From Fusobacterium varium (GTDB lineage: Bacteria > Fusobacteriota > Fusobacteriia > Fusobacteriales > Fusobacteriaceae): 64,000 nt of DNA. The notes under the pieces were generated by a model, which saw nothing but the letters and a program-made list of their open reading frames with translations, did not search any database and was not told the DNA's origin. The position numbers and the translations under genes are program-made. Position 1 is the first letter of the stretch, and the number at the start of each line of letters is the position of its first letter. The stretch is from assembly GCA_002356455.1 (NCBI GenBank), contig AP017968.1:2542001-2606000 (forward strand). Direction: 5' to 3'. Positions 18,701 to 28,689 of this stretch are shown here, in pieces.

Positions 18701-20230
18701 AAAATCTATTACTCCACTTCCTCTTTCAAGATTTTTATTTTTTAAATCATAATCAAGTGAAAATTTCCCTGCTCTGTAAAGATTTATTTTTTCTATATTT
18801 GAATAATATCTTCCTCTTAATTTAATAATATTTGACAGAAAATTAAAATTAAAATTTTTATTTTTTGTTTCAAAATTAAATACTCCATCAATATTTGGTA
18901 TATAATTGTTTATTGAATCATTTCCACTTATATCAAATGTTAAAGCACCTTCATCTTCAAAGTAATCAAGTGATAATACTATTTTCTTTTTAAAAAGTTC
19001 TTCTTTTCTTTCTTTGTTCCAGAATGAAAAATCTGTATTTAAATCCTTTATATGTATCCCTTTACTATCATAAACAAATTTTCCATTAGTATTTCTAAGT
19101 TCTAAATTATTTAAAATAAAATCCTTACTTAAAAAATCTATTGTAACTTTAAACTCTCTTTCTGGATTAAGATTAAGATTAAATTTCACATCATTTACAA
19201 TCAAATTCTCTAAAGGCAGATTAAGATCTTTTACTAGAGAATATTTTTGTATTTGAGGATATGTTACATTTTTAGCAGCAAAATCTATATTCAACTCATC
19301 ATCAGCATACACTAAAAGAAATTTTTCTTTTGTATCAAACACTTCATAATCAGCTTTTACTATTACAGTTTTACCTTGAAAATCCACTGTTCCTTCAGAT
19401 ACTTTTACATCAGTATCCAATTCTTTATATCTTACTGTAACATCTTTAAAATCTGCATTTCCAAATAAACCTTTAGGTGAAATTGAAAGATCCAGATTTA
19501 ATACTCCACCTTTGTATGATACCTCATCTCCATCATAAGCATATTGAAGTAATTCTGTTTTTACAGCTATGTCTTCAAGTTTTATATTTATATCATACGG
19601 CTCTTTACCTGTATTTAAAGCAAAAGTATATAACTGTTCTTCATTTTTGCCTTTAAATATCAGATTAATTCCTTTTTCTTTACTGAAAGTGAGAAATCCA
19701 TTTGTTCCATAAGCAGTTTCCTGTATAGGATTCGTATATGAAAGATCTGTATAATTAGTTGTAGCATTTATAGCAGTTATTCTATCTATAGGCACACCTA
19801 TTCCTGGTTTATATTCTTTTTCTTCTGCTTCTGTATCATTCTTTCCTTCTTTGCTTTCTCCAGTAAATGCTGCAACTATATTTATATCTCCATTTTTTTC
19901 TCGTGTTATGTTAGCTATTCCATCATATATTATTATCTCTTCTATTCTTAATTTTTTTAGTGATTCTTTTGAGTATAATAATTCAACTTTTGGAGCATCT
20001 ATAATTGTCTTTTTATTATTTATTAATTTGAGATCTTTTATTTCTATTAGTCCATACCTTTTAAACTCTATTGAACTACTAGAAATTTTAGGTCCTAATG
20101 CTATTTGGAGTATTATTTCAACTGTTTTTGACAGATGATATCTCACCGACCAATATCCTCCTGCCAAAATTAAAAAGAGGGAAAGTCCAGTTATGATTTT
20201 TTTCTTATTATTATTGTAAAATTCTTTCAT
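15791..20230 (-). CDS. tamB: TamB/YtfN-like translocation and assembly module protein
   Basis: A 1479-residue protein with one N-terminal membrane anchor (about residues 11-28), a very long repetitive beta-strand region (the beta-taco groove of the AsmA/TamB superfamily), and a C-terminal DUF490 domain from about residue 1150 (KGIKLDIQDVNIFVGDVEG and LVIDSRVKVQN). TamB-type proteins bridge the periplasm and are implicated in phospholipid transport to, and protein assembly in, the outer membrane. The start at 20230 has an AGGAGG site. It precedes bamA directly, with no tamA separate from bamA nearby, suggesting that it works with this BamA (inference). Confidence 0.92.
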   Translation of the reverse strand: MKEFYNNNKKKIITGLSLFLILAGGYWSVRYHLSKTVEIILQIALGPKISSSSIEFKRYGLIEIKDLKLINNKKTIIDAPKVELLYSKESLKKLRIEEIIIYDGIANITREKNGDINIVAAFTGESKEGKNDTEAEEKEYKPGIGVPIDRITAINATTNYTDLSYTNPIQETAYGTNGFLTFSKEKGINLIFKGKNEEQLYTFALNTGKEPYDINIKLEDIAVKTELLQYAYDGDEVSYKGGVLNLDLSISPKGLFGNADFKDVTVRYKELDTDVKVSEGTVDFQGKTVIVKADYEVFDTKEKFLLVYADDELNIDFAAKNVTYPQIQKYSLVKDLNLPLENLIVNDVKFNLNLNPEREFKVTIDFLSKDFILNNLELRNTNGKFVYDSKGIHIKDLNTDFSFWNKERKEELFKKKIVLSLDYFEDEGALTFDISGNDSINNYIPNIDGVFNFETKNKNFNFNFLSNIIKLRGRYYSNIEKINLYRAGKFSLDYDLKNKNLERGSGVIDFNLYNLRFALDFIAENNKIMIDSLTAHDKNEDKITFNLTGETDISKMSYDLKFDAEELNVERNVLNEDALLNASLNGHISGENGSINASVDVKSLTFKYLAEIKDIAGKFEFKKDEKIFGDFKGSIGQVRYNDYDLNGFIFAMRIKDDKFEIRDFRNGIVDINGNINLKNLASNINFSVKDLDFEKFNIEYPKFYINDVKGKINGKINDPKIDVKINDIKLDIGDEKKDILVHGEINYYKSLIKANKIYLNSNIFNGKYNLKNKKYNAILNIIEDDPSEYYLDTNLKYRVIGTLKVDGEDKKINARLNSTIDKIYMRGTKLPNVYVEGRYKTDNIPDGTIELNKIVLSNGDMKDILQLTAGYNLQTKEISAGIDNQVVKLDTLKEYTKEEIVNGNLIFNGKLSGKVEDLKYDLKINSNLISMKEINFKNFLIKINGNLDKVFLDEFSFKYLDNSFYSKGDITLENKKYNFLVNSSKINLDFLNIFLEKYGITNIEGIAAFNLDLKDDGNSGYFNLMNFGMKSKEFFINMDNFNSTIKLDKKRLYIENFQGKLNDGDTTLKGYLELPSITDIAENPYYMEDLDYDISLDTKGVNYKYSNYFRVMFDTKFNMKNNKLAGNINIIDGEVENIPSNSKSLFQIIKNFLFKSSSSIVNKSEDLGKDFQINTIFEKSLELDVTLKIDKGIKLDIQDVNIFVGDVEGIVVGGGRLSGKNGKFVFLGDAEIKNGSLAINGNTFELDKALVIFNDRKDYFPNVNPTLVIDSRVKVQNDELGMSINGELDALRFTITSKNGSASGNLSSLLIGDEEFSDSASATLFKTVIGSQLSQTIFRPVSNLIKNTLNISKFRIKSNILTSENQNPNAEDNRLRLGAVIEAEDNIYKDKLYWVARGTLLGDDNAENNNERNSGAFEEYDFSVEYRFKPGQSIGIGAGKLPRKAKTKADENSKNSINYHIDFKFEKKYDTLLDIFRKQ

Positions 20231-20246
20231 TTCCTCCTCCTGTATT

Positions 20247-20948
20247 TTATAGAGGTCTCTTTAATGGTATTCCTGCTCTTCTTGGATATTTTTTATCATT
20301 AGAGGCAGTTTTTTCTATTTTTATAACCACTCTTGAATCTTTAGAAAAAGGCAGCTGTAAATTATATATTTCAATTATTTTGCTTTTAAGTGTATTTAAA
20401 GCATTTTCAGCTTCAGTCTCTTCTCCAGTTCCTTCCATTTTTTGTGACAAAAACTCACCATTTATCTTTAGAAAAGGGATTATATATTCAAGAATAGTTC
20501 CAAGTTTTGACACTCCTCTGCATAATCCTAGATCATATGTTTCTCTATTTTCATCATTTATATAATCTTCTGCTCTGGAAGTTACTACATTGACATTATT
20601 CAGTTCAAGCTCTTCTTTTACTAATTCAAGAAATTTAGTCTTCTTTCCAATAGAATCCATTAATGTAAATTCTATATCTGGATTAAATATTGCCAGTACC
20701 ATCCCAGGGAATCCTGCTCCTGTTCCAATATCTATAGCTTTTTTAAATTCTTTTTTTATAAGATTTTGAAGTAAAAGAGAATCTAAAAAATGTTTTTCAA
20801 CTATACTCTTCTCATCTCTCAAAGCTGTAAGATTAGTATGCGAATTATATTCTATTAACAGTTCTAAATATTTTATAAGATTATCTACTTTTTTATCTGT
20901 ATATTCAATATTTAATTTTTTTATTCCCTCTAATAGGAATTCTCTCAT
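20247..20948 (-). CDS. rsmG: 16S rRNA (guanine-N7) methyltransferase RsmG
   Basis: 233 residues with the GidB signature: the SAM-binding loop DIGTGAGFPGMVLA near residue 72, HFLDSL upstream of it, and the SRAEDY motif. It methylates G527 of 16S rRNA. It begins 2 bp after the mnmG stop, the common mnmG-rsmG pairing. Confidence 0.97.
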   Translation of the reverse strand: MREFLLEGIKKLNIEYTDKKVDNLIKYLELLIEYNSHTNLTALRDEKSIVEKHFLDSLLLQNLIKKEFKKAIDIGTGAGFPGMVLAIFNPDIEFTLMDSIGKKTKFLELVKEELELNNVNVVTSRAEDYINDENRETYDLGLCRGVSKLGTILEYIIPFLKINGEFLSQKMEGTGEETEAENALNTLKSKIIEIYNLQLPFSKDSRVVIKIEKTASNDKKYPRRAGIPLKRPL

Positions 20949-20950
20949 GA

Positions 20951-22837
20951 TTAGTTACCTCTCGCTTTTAAATATATTAACAATACTTGAATATCTGCTG
21001 GTGAAACTCCTGATATTCTTGAAGCCTGGCCTATATTATATGGTCTTACAGCTTTAAGCTTATCTTTTGCCTCTTTAGGTATGTTTTCTAAAGAATCATA
21101 ATCTAAATCTTCAGGAAGTTTTTTATTTTCCAAACTTTTATGCTTTTCTATCATTTTCATTGATCTTTCTATATATCCAGAATACTTTACTTGTACTTCT
21201 ACCTGATATTCAGTATCCTTGGAATAATCTCCAAGCTCTAAATCAGAAAGTTCAGCTATATATTTTATATCAGAGTATTTTACATCTGGTCTTCTTAAAA
21301 GTTCAAAATATGTTGTTCCATCTTTTAGTTCAGCCTCTCCACATCTTCTTAAGACTTCATTTACTCTTGGATTGCTAGGACCTACATAATTTTCTTTCAG
21401 TTTTGCCTTTATTATTTCTACATCCTTGCCTTTTTGCACCACTCTCAAGTATTCTTCTTCTGGTAAAAGTCCAATTTCATATCCAATTTTTGACAGTCTT
21501 AAATCTGCATTATCTTCTCTCAGAGCCAATCTGTATTCACTTCTTGCTGTAAACATTCTATATGGCTCATTAGTTCCTTTTGATACCAAATCATCTACAA
21601 GTGTACCCATATATGAATCTGCCCTATCAAGTATTACAGGCTCTTTTCTCTGTAATTTTCTTACAGCATTTATTCCAGCTAAAAGTCCTTGTGCACCAGC
21701 TTCTTCATAACCAGAAGTTCCATTTATCTGCCCTGCCAAAAATAGATTTTCTACAGTTTTGCTTTCAAGCGTGTATTTTATTTCTTGGGGTGGAACATAA
21801 TCATATTCTATAGCATATGCATATCTCATAATATGAGCATTTTCAAGTCCAGATATATTTTTCACCATTCCATCCTGCACATCTGTTGGAAGTGAAGATG
21901 AAAGTCCTCCTAAATATATTTCTGTAGTTTCATAACCTTCTCTTTCAAGAAAAAGATGATGTTGATTTTTATCTCCGTATCTAAAAACTTTATCTTCAAT
22001 AGACGGGCAGTATCTTGGTCCAGTTCCATGTATAGTTCCATTAAATAACGGAGATCTTTCTCTATTATTTTTTATTATTTCATGTACAATTTCATTTGTA
22101 TGGGCAATATAACATGATATCTGCTTTCTTCCTTTTAATTCTTCATCAGGTGTTCTTGTAGAAAACTTTAAGATATCTTCAGTTTCACCAGGTTGTTCTT
22201 CAATTTTTGAAAAATCTACTGTTCTTGCATCTATTCTTGATGGTGTTCCAGTTTTAAATCTAGCCAGCTTCAGTCCTGCTTTTTCTAATGATATTGGTAA
22301 ATCATCTGAAGAAAGTTCTCCCATTCTCCCTCCACTGAAATGTTTATCTCCAATGTGAATAAGTCCTCTCAAAAAAGTTCCAGTGGCTATTATTACAAAC
22401 TTTGCTCTATATTCTACTCCTTCTCTGGTTTTTATTCCAATAACTTTTCCATTTTCAACTATAATCTCTGTTACCATTCCCTGAATAGCGCTTAAATTAT
22501 CACAATTCTCAATAGTTTTTTTCATTTCTTTACTGTATCTTACTTTATCTGCCTGAGCTCTTAAAGACCTCACAGCAGGTCCTTTTTTAGTATTAAGTAT
22601 TCTTATCTGTATATATGTTTTATCAATATTTCTTCCCATCTCTCCACCTAGAGCATCTATTTCTCTAATAAGATGAGATTTTGCTGGTCCTCCAAGAGAA
22701 GGATTACATGACATCACTCCTATATTATCTAAAGTTATAGTAAAAATAGCTGTTTGAGCTCCCATTCGGGCAGCAGCTAAAGCAGCTTCACATCCTGCAT
22801 GTCCTGCACCTACCACAATGACATCAAAATTTTGCAT
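20951..22837 (-). CDS. mnmG: tRNA uridine-5-carboxymethylaminomethyl modification enzyme MnmG
   Basis: 628 residues. The FAD-binding Rossmann motif is at the N-terminus ([19 protein letters not shown]), followed by [12 protein letters not shown], the [11 protein letters not shown] signature, and the C-terminal helical domain ending in [17 protein letters not shown]. With MnmE it modifies the wobble uridine of several tRNAs. It is co-transcribed with rsmG. Nothing is missing. Confidence 0.98.
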   Translation of the reverse strand: MQNFDVIVVGAGHAGCEAALAAARMGAQTAIFTITLDNIGVMSCNPSLGGPAKSHLIREIDALGGEMGRNIDKTYIQIRILNTKKGPAVRSLRAQADKVRYSKEMKKTIENCDNLSAIQGMVTEIIVENGKVIGIKTREGVEYRAKFVIIATGTFLRGLIHIGDKHFSGGRMGELSSDDLPISLEKAGLKLARFKTGTPSRIDARTVDFSKIEEQPGETEDILKFSTRTPDEELKGRKQISCYIAHTNEIVHEIIKNNRERSPLFNGTIHGTGPRYCPSIEDKVFRYGDKNQHHLFLEREGYETTEIYLGGLSSSLPTDVQDGMVKNISGLENAHIMRYAYAIEYDYVPPQEIKYTLESKTVENLFLAGQINGTSGYEEAGAQGLLAGINAVRKLQRKEPVILDRADSYMGTLVDDLVSKGTNEPYRMFTARSEYRLALREDNADLRLSKIGYEIGLLPEEEYLRVVQKGKDVEIIKAKLKENYVGPSNPRVNEVLRRCGEAELKDGTTYFELLRRPDVKYSDIKYIAELSDLELGDYSKDTEYQVEVQVKYSGYIERSMKMIEKHKSLENKKLPEDLDYDSLENIPKEAKDKLKAVRPYNIGQASRISGVSPADIQVLLIYLKARGN

Positions 22838-22865
22838 TTGTTCCTCCTACAATATATAAATTAAA

Positions 22866-23522
22866 TTATTTTAAGTTTTCTAAATAATCAGCAGTTTTAT
22901 TATCTGTTATGACTAATAAAACATCTCCCTTTTCTATTAGAGTATCTGCTGAAAGATTTGGTTTAAATGATTGATCTTCTTTTTTTATTCCAACTACGTT
23001 TACATTATATTTTTTTCTGATATCTAATTCTACCATAGTTTTCCCCCAGAAAACAGATGGAGCTTTTACTTCCAACAATAAAAATTCAGAAGAAAATCTT
23101 AAATGTTCTATCATATTAGGTTCCATAGCCAATTGTGCTACTCTTCTTCCCATATATTCTTCTGGATAAATAACTTTTGTTGCTCCTATTTTAGCCAAAA
23201 CTTTTCCATGACTTTTACTCACAGCTTTAGCTATTATCTTTTCTATTCCAAGTTCTTTTAAATTAAGAGTTATCATTATACTTGGCTCAATATCACCAGT
23301 ACATACAAAAGCTATATCATAGTTGCTTACACCTAATTCTTTTAAACTTTTAACATCAGTTGCATCCATTACAACAGCATTATCTACAATATTGCTGTTT
23401 ATAGCTTCCTGTACAAGTTCCTCATCTATATCTAAAGCAAGAACTTCTTCATTAGATTCATATAAAGTTTGTGCTACACTTGTCCCAAATCTTCCAAGTC
23501 CTATAACTAAATACTGTTTCAT
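22866..23522 (-). CDS. ktrA: Potassium uptake regulatory subunit KtrA/TrkA
   Basis: An RCK-type gating subunit: the N-terminal Rossmann domain has GLGRFGTSVA near residue 8 and ALDIDEELV, and a C-terminal TrkA-C domain covers about residues 135-218. It binds nucleotides (ATP/ADP, NAD) and gates the KtrB channel on the cytoplasmic face. The start was set at ATG 23522 (218 residues) because the ATG at 23534 forms part of the Shine-Dalgarno itself. It follows ktrB by 27 bp. Confidence 0.93.
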   Translation of the reverse strand: MKQYLVIGLGRFGTSVAQTLYESNEEVLALDIDEELVQEAINSNIVDNAVVMDATDVKSLKELGVSNYDIAFVCTGDIEPSIMITLNLKELGIEKIIAKAVSKSHGKVLAKIGATKVIYPEEYMGRRVAQLAMEPNMIEHLRFSSEFLLLEVKAPSVFWGKTMVELDIRKKYNVNVVGIKKEDQSFKPNLSADTLIEKGDVLLVITDNKTADYLENLK

Positions 23523-23549
23523 TATTTCCTCCATTTATTTAATTATTAA

Positions 23550-24887
23550 TTATCCAACTAAAATATTTTCTTTTGGATATTTAGATAAAGCTTTTTTCTT
23601 TGTTTCTCCAATAGCTAAAGCAAATGTCATTGGACCTAATCTTCCTACAAACATGGTAAATATTAAAAGAAGTTTAGAAAATGTTGTAAGATCTGGAGTT
23701 ATTCCCAGAGTCAATCCTACCGTTCCAAAAGCTGATATAACTTCAAATACTATCTCTTCAGGACTAAAGCTTTCTGCTATAAGCATAAGCATTATCACAG
23801 CACTTACATATGTTAGTGCAAGAACCAATATTGCCAGCGCTCTATTCATTATTTCCCAATCAAGTCTTCTATTAAATATTTCCACATTTTCTTTCTTTTT
23901 TACTATTCCTATAACATAAAATAATATCACTCCAAAAGTTGTTGTTTTTATTCCTCCTCCTGTTGATCCCGGTGAAGCTCCTATAAACATTAAAATACAA
24001 CACATAAAAATAGTTGAATTTCTAAGTTCTCCTAATGGAATTGTATTAAAACCTGCTGTTCTTAATGTAACACTCTGAAAATATGAAGCCAGTATTTTCT
24101 GAATAAAATTTAAATCCCCTAAAGTTGCTGGATTTGAATATTCTAATATAAAGAATAAAATCATACCTCCAAAAGTCAAAATTACAGATATTATAATAGC
24201 AACTTTTGATGTTAGATTAAATCTATCTATTCCTCTTCTTATGACCATAATAACAGAAGTAATTACAGCAAATCCTATTCCTCCAAGAGTTATTAAATAC
24301 CCTATAGTTAGATTTATAATCGGATTAGCTTTATATGCTTCCAAATTATTGGAAAAAAGAGCAAATCCAGCATTACAAAATGCTGAAATTGAATGAAATA
24401 TTCCATAAAATACGGCTTTATTTATCGGCATTTCTTTAGCAAATTCCCATGTAAGAATAATTGCCCCAATGCTTTCTATAACAAAAACTGTAAGAAGAAG
24501 TTTCTTTATAAAACTTGAAATTTCTCCACTACTGTCTGCATTTCTTTCTTCTTTTAAAAGTTCTCTCTCATAAAATGTCATTCTCTTTCCCATTGCCAGA
24601 AATAGAATTGATGAGAATGTCATTACTCCCAATCCACCTAGCTGAATAAAAAATATTATTACCAGATCCCCTGCTGGACTGAATACTTTACTTACATCTA
24701 CTACTGTTAATCCTGTTACACATACTGCTGATACAATTGTAAATAAAGAAGATAAAAAATTCAATTTTTCTCCCTCTCGAAGTGAAAAAGGCATCATTAA
24801 AATAAATGTTCCTAATAGTATTGCAAATAAAAATCCTAATATCAGTTTTCTTGAAGGTGACAATTTTTTAAAATAATCTATATCCAT
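23550..24887 (-). CDS. ktrB: Potassium uptake membrane subunit KtrB/TrkH
   Basis: About 445 residues, polytopic. The four selectivity-filter glycine motifs of the SKT family are visible in order: VTGLT, CNAGF, RTAGF and GTVGLT. The protein conducts K+ (often Na+-coupled) with KtrA as gating partner. The second ATG (24887) is preferred because GAGG lies one base from the first ATG but seven from the second. It is the first gene of the ktrB-ktrA unit. Confidence 0.94.
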   Translation of the reverse strand: MDIDYFKKLSPSRKLILGFLFAILLGTFILMMPFSLREGEKLNFLSSLFTIVSAVCVTGLTVVDVSKVFSPAGDLVIIFFIQLGGLGVMTFSSILFLAMGKRMTFYERELLKEERNADSSGEISSFIKKLLLTVFVIESIGAIILTWEFAKEMPINKAVFYGIFHSISAFCNAGFALFSNNLEAYKANPIINLTIGYLITLGGIGFAVITSVIMVIRRGIDRFNLTSKVAIIISVILTFGGMILFFILEYSNPATLGDLNFIQKILASYFQSVTLRTAGFNTIPLGELRNSTIFMCCILMFIGASPGSTGGGIKTTTFGVILFYVIGIVKKKENVEIFNRRLDWEIMNRALAILVLALTYVSAVIMLMLIAESFSPEEIVFEVISAFGTVGLTLGITPDLTTFSKLLLIFTMFVGRLGPMTFALAIGETKKKALSKYPKENILVG

Positions 24888-25007
24888 AACCATGCCTCAC
24901 AATTTCATTCTATATTTATTTACATAAATTTTTTCCCATATCTTATTAATTATACATTATTTTATCCCCCCTTTCAATCTTAAAAAAAACTACTTTATAA
25001 AATTATA

Positions 25008-25054
25008 TAAAATTAAAAGAACCTGTATCTAATTATAAATTAGACTCAGGTTCT
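25008..25054 (-). terminator. Rho-independent terminator of pepT
   Basis: Minus-strand stem AGAACCTG/CAGGTTCT (25018-25025, 25047-25054) with an inner TCTAAT/ATTAGA stem, followed by a T-rich stretch. It lies 11 bp after the pepT stop. Confidence 0.8.
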
Positions 25055-25065
25055 AAATTTCTTTT

Positions 25066-26307
25066 TTATTTTTCTTCAAAATTTATTTTTACTAAATTTT
25101 CAGCTATTTTTACAATAAGATCTCTTGCTTTTTCCATTGATTGAATACATACATACTCATATTTTCCATGAAAATTGTGTCCACCTGTAAAAAGATTTGG
25201 ACATGGAAGTCCTTTATAAGAAAGTCTTGCTCCATCTGTTCCACCTCTTATTGGTTTAATGCAAGGTTTAATATTAAGTTCTTCCATAGATTTATGAGCA
25301 AGATCTATTACATACATTACAGGCTCTATTTTTTCTTTCATATTATAATAACTGTCTTTTACCTCTATTTCTATTTCTGCATCTTTATACTTTTTAGCTA
25401 AATATTGTACAGCATCTTTTATAAGAATTTTTTTCTCATTGAATTTTTTCATTGAATGATCTCTAATTATATAATTCATTGAAGTGTCTTCCACAGTACC
25501 TTTCATATCATTTAACAGAAAGAATCCTTCATAGTTCTCAGTATACTCTGGTCTTTGCTCTACTGGAAGCATAGAATTTAGTTCCATTCCTATAAGAATT
25601 GAATTTATCATACTATTTTTTGCTGTTCCTGGATGAATATCTCTTCCTTTTATTTTAATTACAGCTGAAGCTGCATTAAAATTTTCATATTCTAATTCTC
25701 CTATCTCTCCGCCATCTACTGTATAAGCAAATTTACAATCAAATTTCTTTACATCAAAAAGATTAGCACCTCTTCCAATTTCCTCATCTGGTGTAAATCC
25801 TATTTTTATCTTTCCATGCTTAATTTCAGGATGGTCTTTCAAATATTTTACAGCTTCAATTATTTCAACTATTCCAGCTTTATCATCTGCTCCTAACAGA
25901 GTTTTTCCATCTGTAACTATAAGATCCTGTCCTATATAATTTTTTAAATGTTCAAAATCTTTTGGAGAAAGAATTATTTCTAATTCTTTATTTAAAATAA
26001 TATCTTCCCCATTATAATTTTCTATAATTCTTGGATTAACTCCTCTTCCATTGTAAGTAGGTGCTGTATCCATATGCGCTATAAATCCAATAGTTGGAAT
26101 ATCTAAGTCACAATTTGCTGGAAGTGCAGCCATTATATATCCATTTTCATCTAATGATATTTCTTCAAGCCCCAATTCTTTCAAATCTTCAATTATTACT
26201 TTTGCTAAATTCCATTGTATATCACTACTTGGACATGCTTTGTTTGAAGGATCTGAATCTGTATCAATTTTTACATACTTTAGAAATCTTTCAACTAAAT
26301 TATTCAT
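25066..26307 (-). CDS. pepT: Peptidase T (tripeptide aminopeptidase)
   Basis: A 413-residue M20B peptidase. Metal motifs: IAHMDTAPTY, GADDKAG, FTPDEEIGRGA, YTVDGGEIGELEYENFNAA, and the C-terminal GGHNFHGKYE. PepT removes the N-terminal residue from tripeptides in the cytosol. The start was set at ATG 26307, nine bases after AAGGAG; an upstream TTG in frame (26316) would give three extra residues but overlaps the Shine-Dalgarno. It has its own terminator. Confidence 0.96.
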   Translation of the reverse strand: MNNLVERFLKYVKIDTDSDPSNKACPSSDIQWNLAKVIIEDLKELGLEEISLDENGYIMAALPANCDLDIPTIGFIAHMDTAPTYNGRGVNPRIIENYNGEDIILNKELEIILSPKDFEHLKNYIGQDLIVTDGKTLLGADDKAGIVEIIEAVKYLKDHPEIKHGKIKIGFTPDEEIGRGANLFDVKKFDCKFAYTVDGGEIGELEYENFNAASAVIKIKGRDIHPGTAKNSMINSILIGMELNSMLPVEQRPEYTENYEGFFLLNDMKGTVEDTSMNYIIRDHSMKKFNEKKILIKDAVQYLAKKYKDAEIEIEVKDSYYNMKEKIEPVMYVIDLAHKSMEELNIKPCIKPIRGGTDGARLSYKGLPCPNLFTGGHNFHGKYEYVCIQSMEKARDLIVKIAENLVKINFEEK

Positions 26308-26383
26308 CAATAACAACTCCTTATATAATTTTAGTATCTATATTTTAGTACTTTTTTCAAATTATTTCAATCTCTATTTCTTT

Positions 26384-27772
26384 TTATTTTTCACCAGCCA
26401 GTATTAATTCTTCCTCTCTGGCTATTTGCAGTTGTTTTAATTGTTTCATTTCCCTTTTTATCAGAATAAATGTTAATACAGTTGCAATAAAGTCCGCTGT
26501 TGGAGCAGCAAACCATATTCCAGCTAATCCAAACATTCTAGACATTATTATTATACAAGGAATTAAAACTATTATCTGTCTTGAAAGGCTTATAAAAAGA
26601 CTCAATTTAGGTTTTCCTACTGCCTGGAAATACACAGAGGATATTATTTGAAATCCTATTATAGGAAACATCATTGTATTTATTCTTAGTCCATGAGAGG
26701 CTATATCCAATAAAGCTTTTTCTCTTGTAAATATGAATATAAAATATTTTGATAAAAACTGAATAGTCAAGAAATCTACTATACATATTATAGAAGCTCC
26801 AAGTATAGCTTTACGAAGTGCTTCTCTTACTCTCGAATAAAGTTTCGCTCCATAATTATACCCCAATATTGGCTGAACTCCTTGATTGATTCCAAATATA
26901 GGCATAGCAAGAAATATTGTTATTGCCTGAATAATTGCCATTGCACCAATTGAATTATCTCCTCCATATACTTTTAATGTACTGTTGAAAGTATAATTTA
27001 CCAAACTTGACCCCATTTGCAATGCAAATGGTGATGATCCTAAAGCCATTATATTCTTAATTTTTTCCCATTGTAGTTTCATATTCTTTAAATATAATTT
27101 AAGTCCACTAAAACTTGATTTAAAATAAAATATAGTCCATGCTGCTGAAATATATTGTGAAATAATTGTAGCCCAAGCTGCACCTGACACTCCCATATCC
27201 ATTCCAAATATAAAAATAGGGTCAAGTACTATGTTTATTATGGCTCCTATCAGCAAAGTAACCATTGACATTTTAGGGTTTCCATCTGATCTGATAGCTG
27301 CATTTGCTACATATCCAACTATTGTTGCTGGAAATCCATATGCTACTATCCACAAGTATTCTCTTGCATATCTGCTTGTATTTTCACTTCCTCCTAATAC
27401 TGCAACTAATTTATCCATATACAACAATACAAATACTGCTATTATTAGTGAAATAATTATTCCATATCCTATTCCATTTCCCAAATATTTTTCAGCTTCA
27501 TCTTTTTGTTTTCTTCCAAGGCTTAAAGATATATTTGTTGCTCCTCCAAGTCCTATTAATACAGCAAAAGCAAACACAAAGATTGTAACTGGAAAAGTAA
27601 GTCCTACTCCAGCTATTGCAAAGTGTCCTACATCTTTTATATTTCCAATATATATTCTGTCAACTATACTGTACAAAGCATTTACAAGCATTCCAATTAT
27701 AGCTGGAAGTGAAAATTGTACTAAAAGCTTTGTTATTTTTTCCGTTCCCATAAATTGATGTTTATTTTTCAT
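26384..27772 (-). CDS. MATE family efflux transporter
   Basis: 462 residues with about 12 membrane segments and the duplicated MATE fold. Family motifs appear in LVQFSLPAIIGMLVNALYS (helix 1) and in the start of the second half around PIFGINQGVQPILGYNYGA. MATE proteins expel drugs, dyes or metabolites using Na+ or H+ gradients. A MarR regulator lies 38 bp upstream on the same strand, so the two probably form an autoregulated efflux operon. Confidence 0.93.
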   Translation of the reverse strand: MKNKHQFMGTEKITKLLVQFSLPAIIGMLVNALYSIVDRIYIGNIKDVGHFAIAGVGLTFPVTIFVFAFAVLIGLGGATNISLSLGRKQKDEAEKYLGNGIGYGIIISLIIAVFVLLYMDKLVAVLGGSENTSRYAREYLWIVAYGFPATIVGYVANAAIRSDGNPKMSMVTLLIGAIINIVLDPIFIFGMDMGVSGAAWATIISQYISAAWTIFYFKSSFSGLKLYLKNMKLQWEKIKNIMALGSSPFALQMGSSLVNYTFNSTLKVYGGDNSIGAMAIIQAITIFLAMPIFGINQGVQPILGYNYGAKLYSRVREALRKAILGASIICIVDFLTIQFLSKYFIFIFTREKALLDIASHGLRINTMMFPIIGFQIISSVYFQAVGKPKLSLFISLSRQIIVLIPCIIIMSRMFGLAGIWFAAPTADFIATVLTFILIKREMKQLKQLQIAREEELILAGEK

Positions 27773-27810
27773 TTGTTCCTCCTAAAAACTTTCCTGTTAC
27801 ATTTTAAATT

Positions 27811-28245
27811 CTACCATTTTTCTAAAAGCTTTGACATTATTCTCTTTAAAGTATCTATTTCATCTTTTTCAAGTATTTGCTCTACTTTTTTATGAAAGAT
27901 TTGTGACACATCAAAAATAACTCCTATTACTTCTTCTGCTTTTTCTCCTAATTCTAAATACATTATTCTTCTGTCTTCAGAACAAACGCTTTTTCTTACA
28001 TATCCCTTTTTTTCTAATTTATTTACAAGGATAGTTACCGTTGATTTATCTTTTGATATTTTCTCTGTTATTTCTTTCATAGAAAGAATTTTAAAAACAT
28101 ATAATACTATAATTATCCTTATATGAGAATATCCCAAATCTGTTATTCCCTTTTTTCTTAGTTCTTCATCCATAAAAATTCTGCTTCTATGATGGGCTCT
28201 AGACAGATAGCTATACAATGAATTTCCAAAAGCTTCATTTTTCAT
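27811..28245 (-). CDS. MarR family transcriptional regulator
   Basis: 144 residues with the MarR winged helix (about residues 55-105): MKEITEKISKDKSTVTILVN recognition region, then the wing CSEDRRIMYLELG. The DRR motif of the wing is present. It is first in a two-gene unit with a MATE exporter, and a palindrome overlaps its promoter, so it probably represses its own operon until a ligand binds (inference). Confidence 0.92.
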   Translation of the reverse strand: MKNEAFGNSLYSYLSRAHHRSRIFMDEELRKKGITDLGYSHIRIIIVLYVFKILSMKEITEKISKDKSTVTILVNKLEKKGYVRKSVCSEDRRIMYLELGEKAEEVIGVIFDVSQIFHKKVEQILEKDEIDTLKRIMSKLLEKW

Positions 28246-28264
28246 ATTTCATCACCTATCCTTT

Positions 28265-28293
28265 AATCTAACATGAAATTAGTTTTATGTCAA
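28265..28293 (-). promoter_or_regulatory. marR-MATE promoter with overlapping imperfect palindrome
   Basis: Minus-strand TTGACA (28288-28293) and TAGATT (28265-28270) with a 17-bp spacer. The spacer and the end of the -35 box form an imperfect palindrome (28271-28290, ACATxAAA arms), well placed for a MarR dimer to block polymerase. The rest of the gap up to 28680 is AT-rich with no gene or clear structure seen. Confidence 0.6.
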
Positions 28294-28689
28294 ACTATTA
28301 TTTACATCTATATTTTGTAATATTTCTGTATAAGACAAATGTAAGTAATATTTTTAACATAGTTTTGCAGAAATAGATATTTCTATAATTACTATAAAGT
28401 TTATTAGTACAGGTAAAAAAAATAATCCACAATATAAAACAAAAAATATTTTAAAAAAACCTGAGAATTATTTTATCAGCAATCATTTTTAAATTAATAA
28501 ATCCATGATATAATAATAAAAATATGCAGATAAGTATTTAGAATAACTATAATATTATATTTTTTATAGATGTTAGCCAAAATTAAAATTTTTCATTTAT
28601 TAGAAATTTACCATAATATTTATTCTAGGACTAACTACCTCTTTATAAAGAACTTAATATATCTACTAAAAGAATAAGGAGTGATTTTA

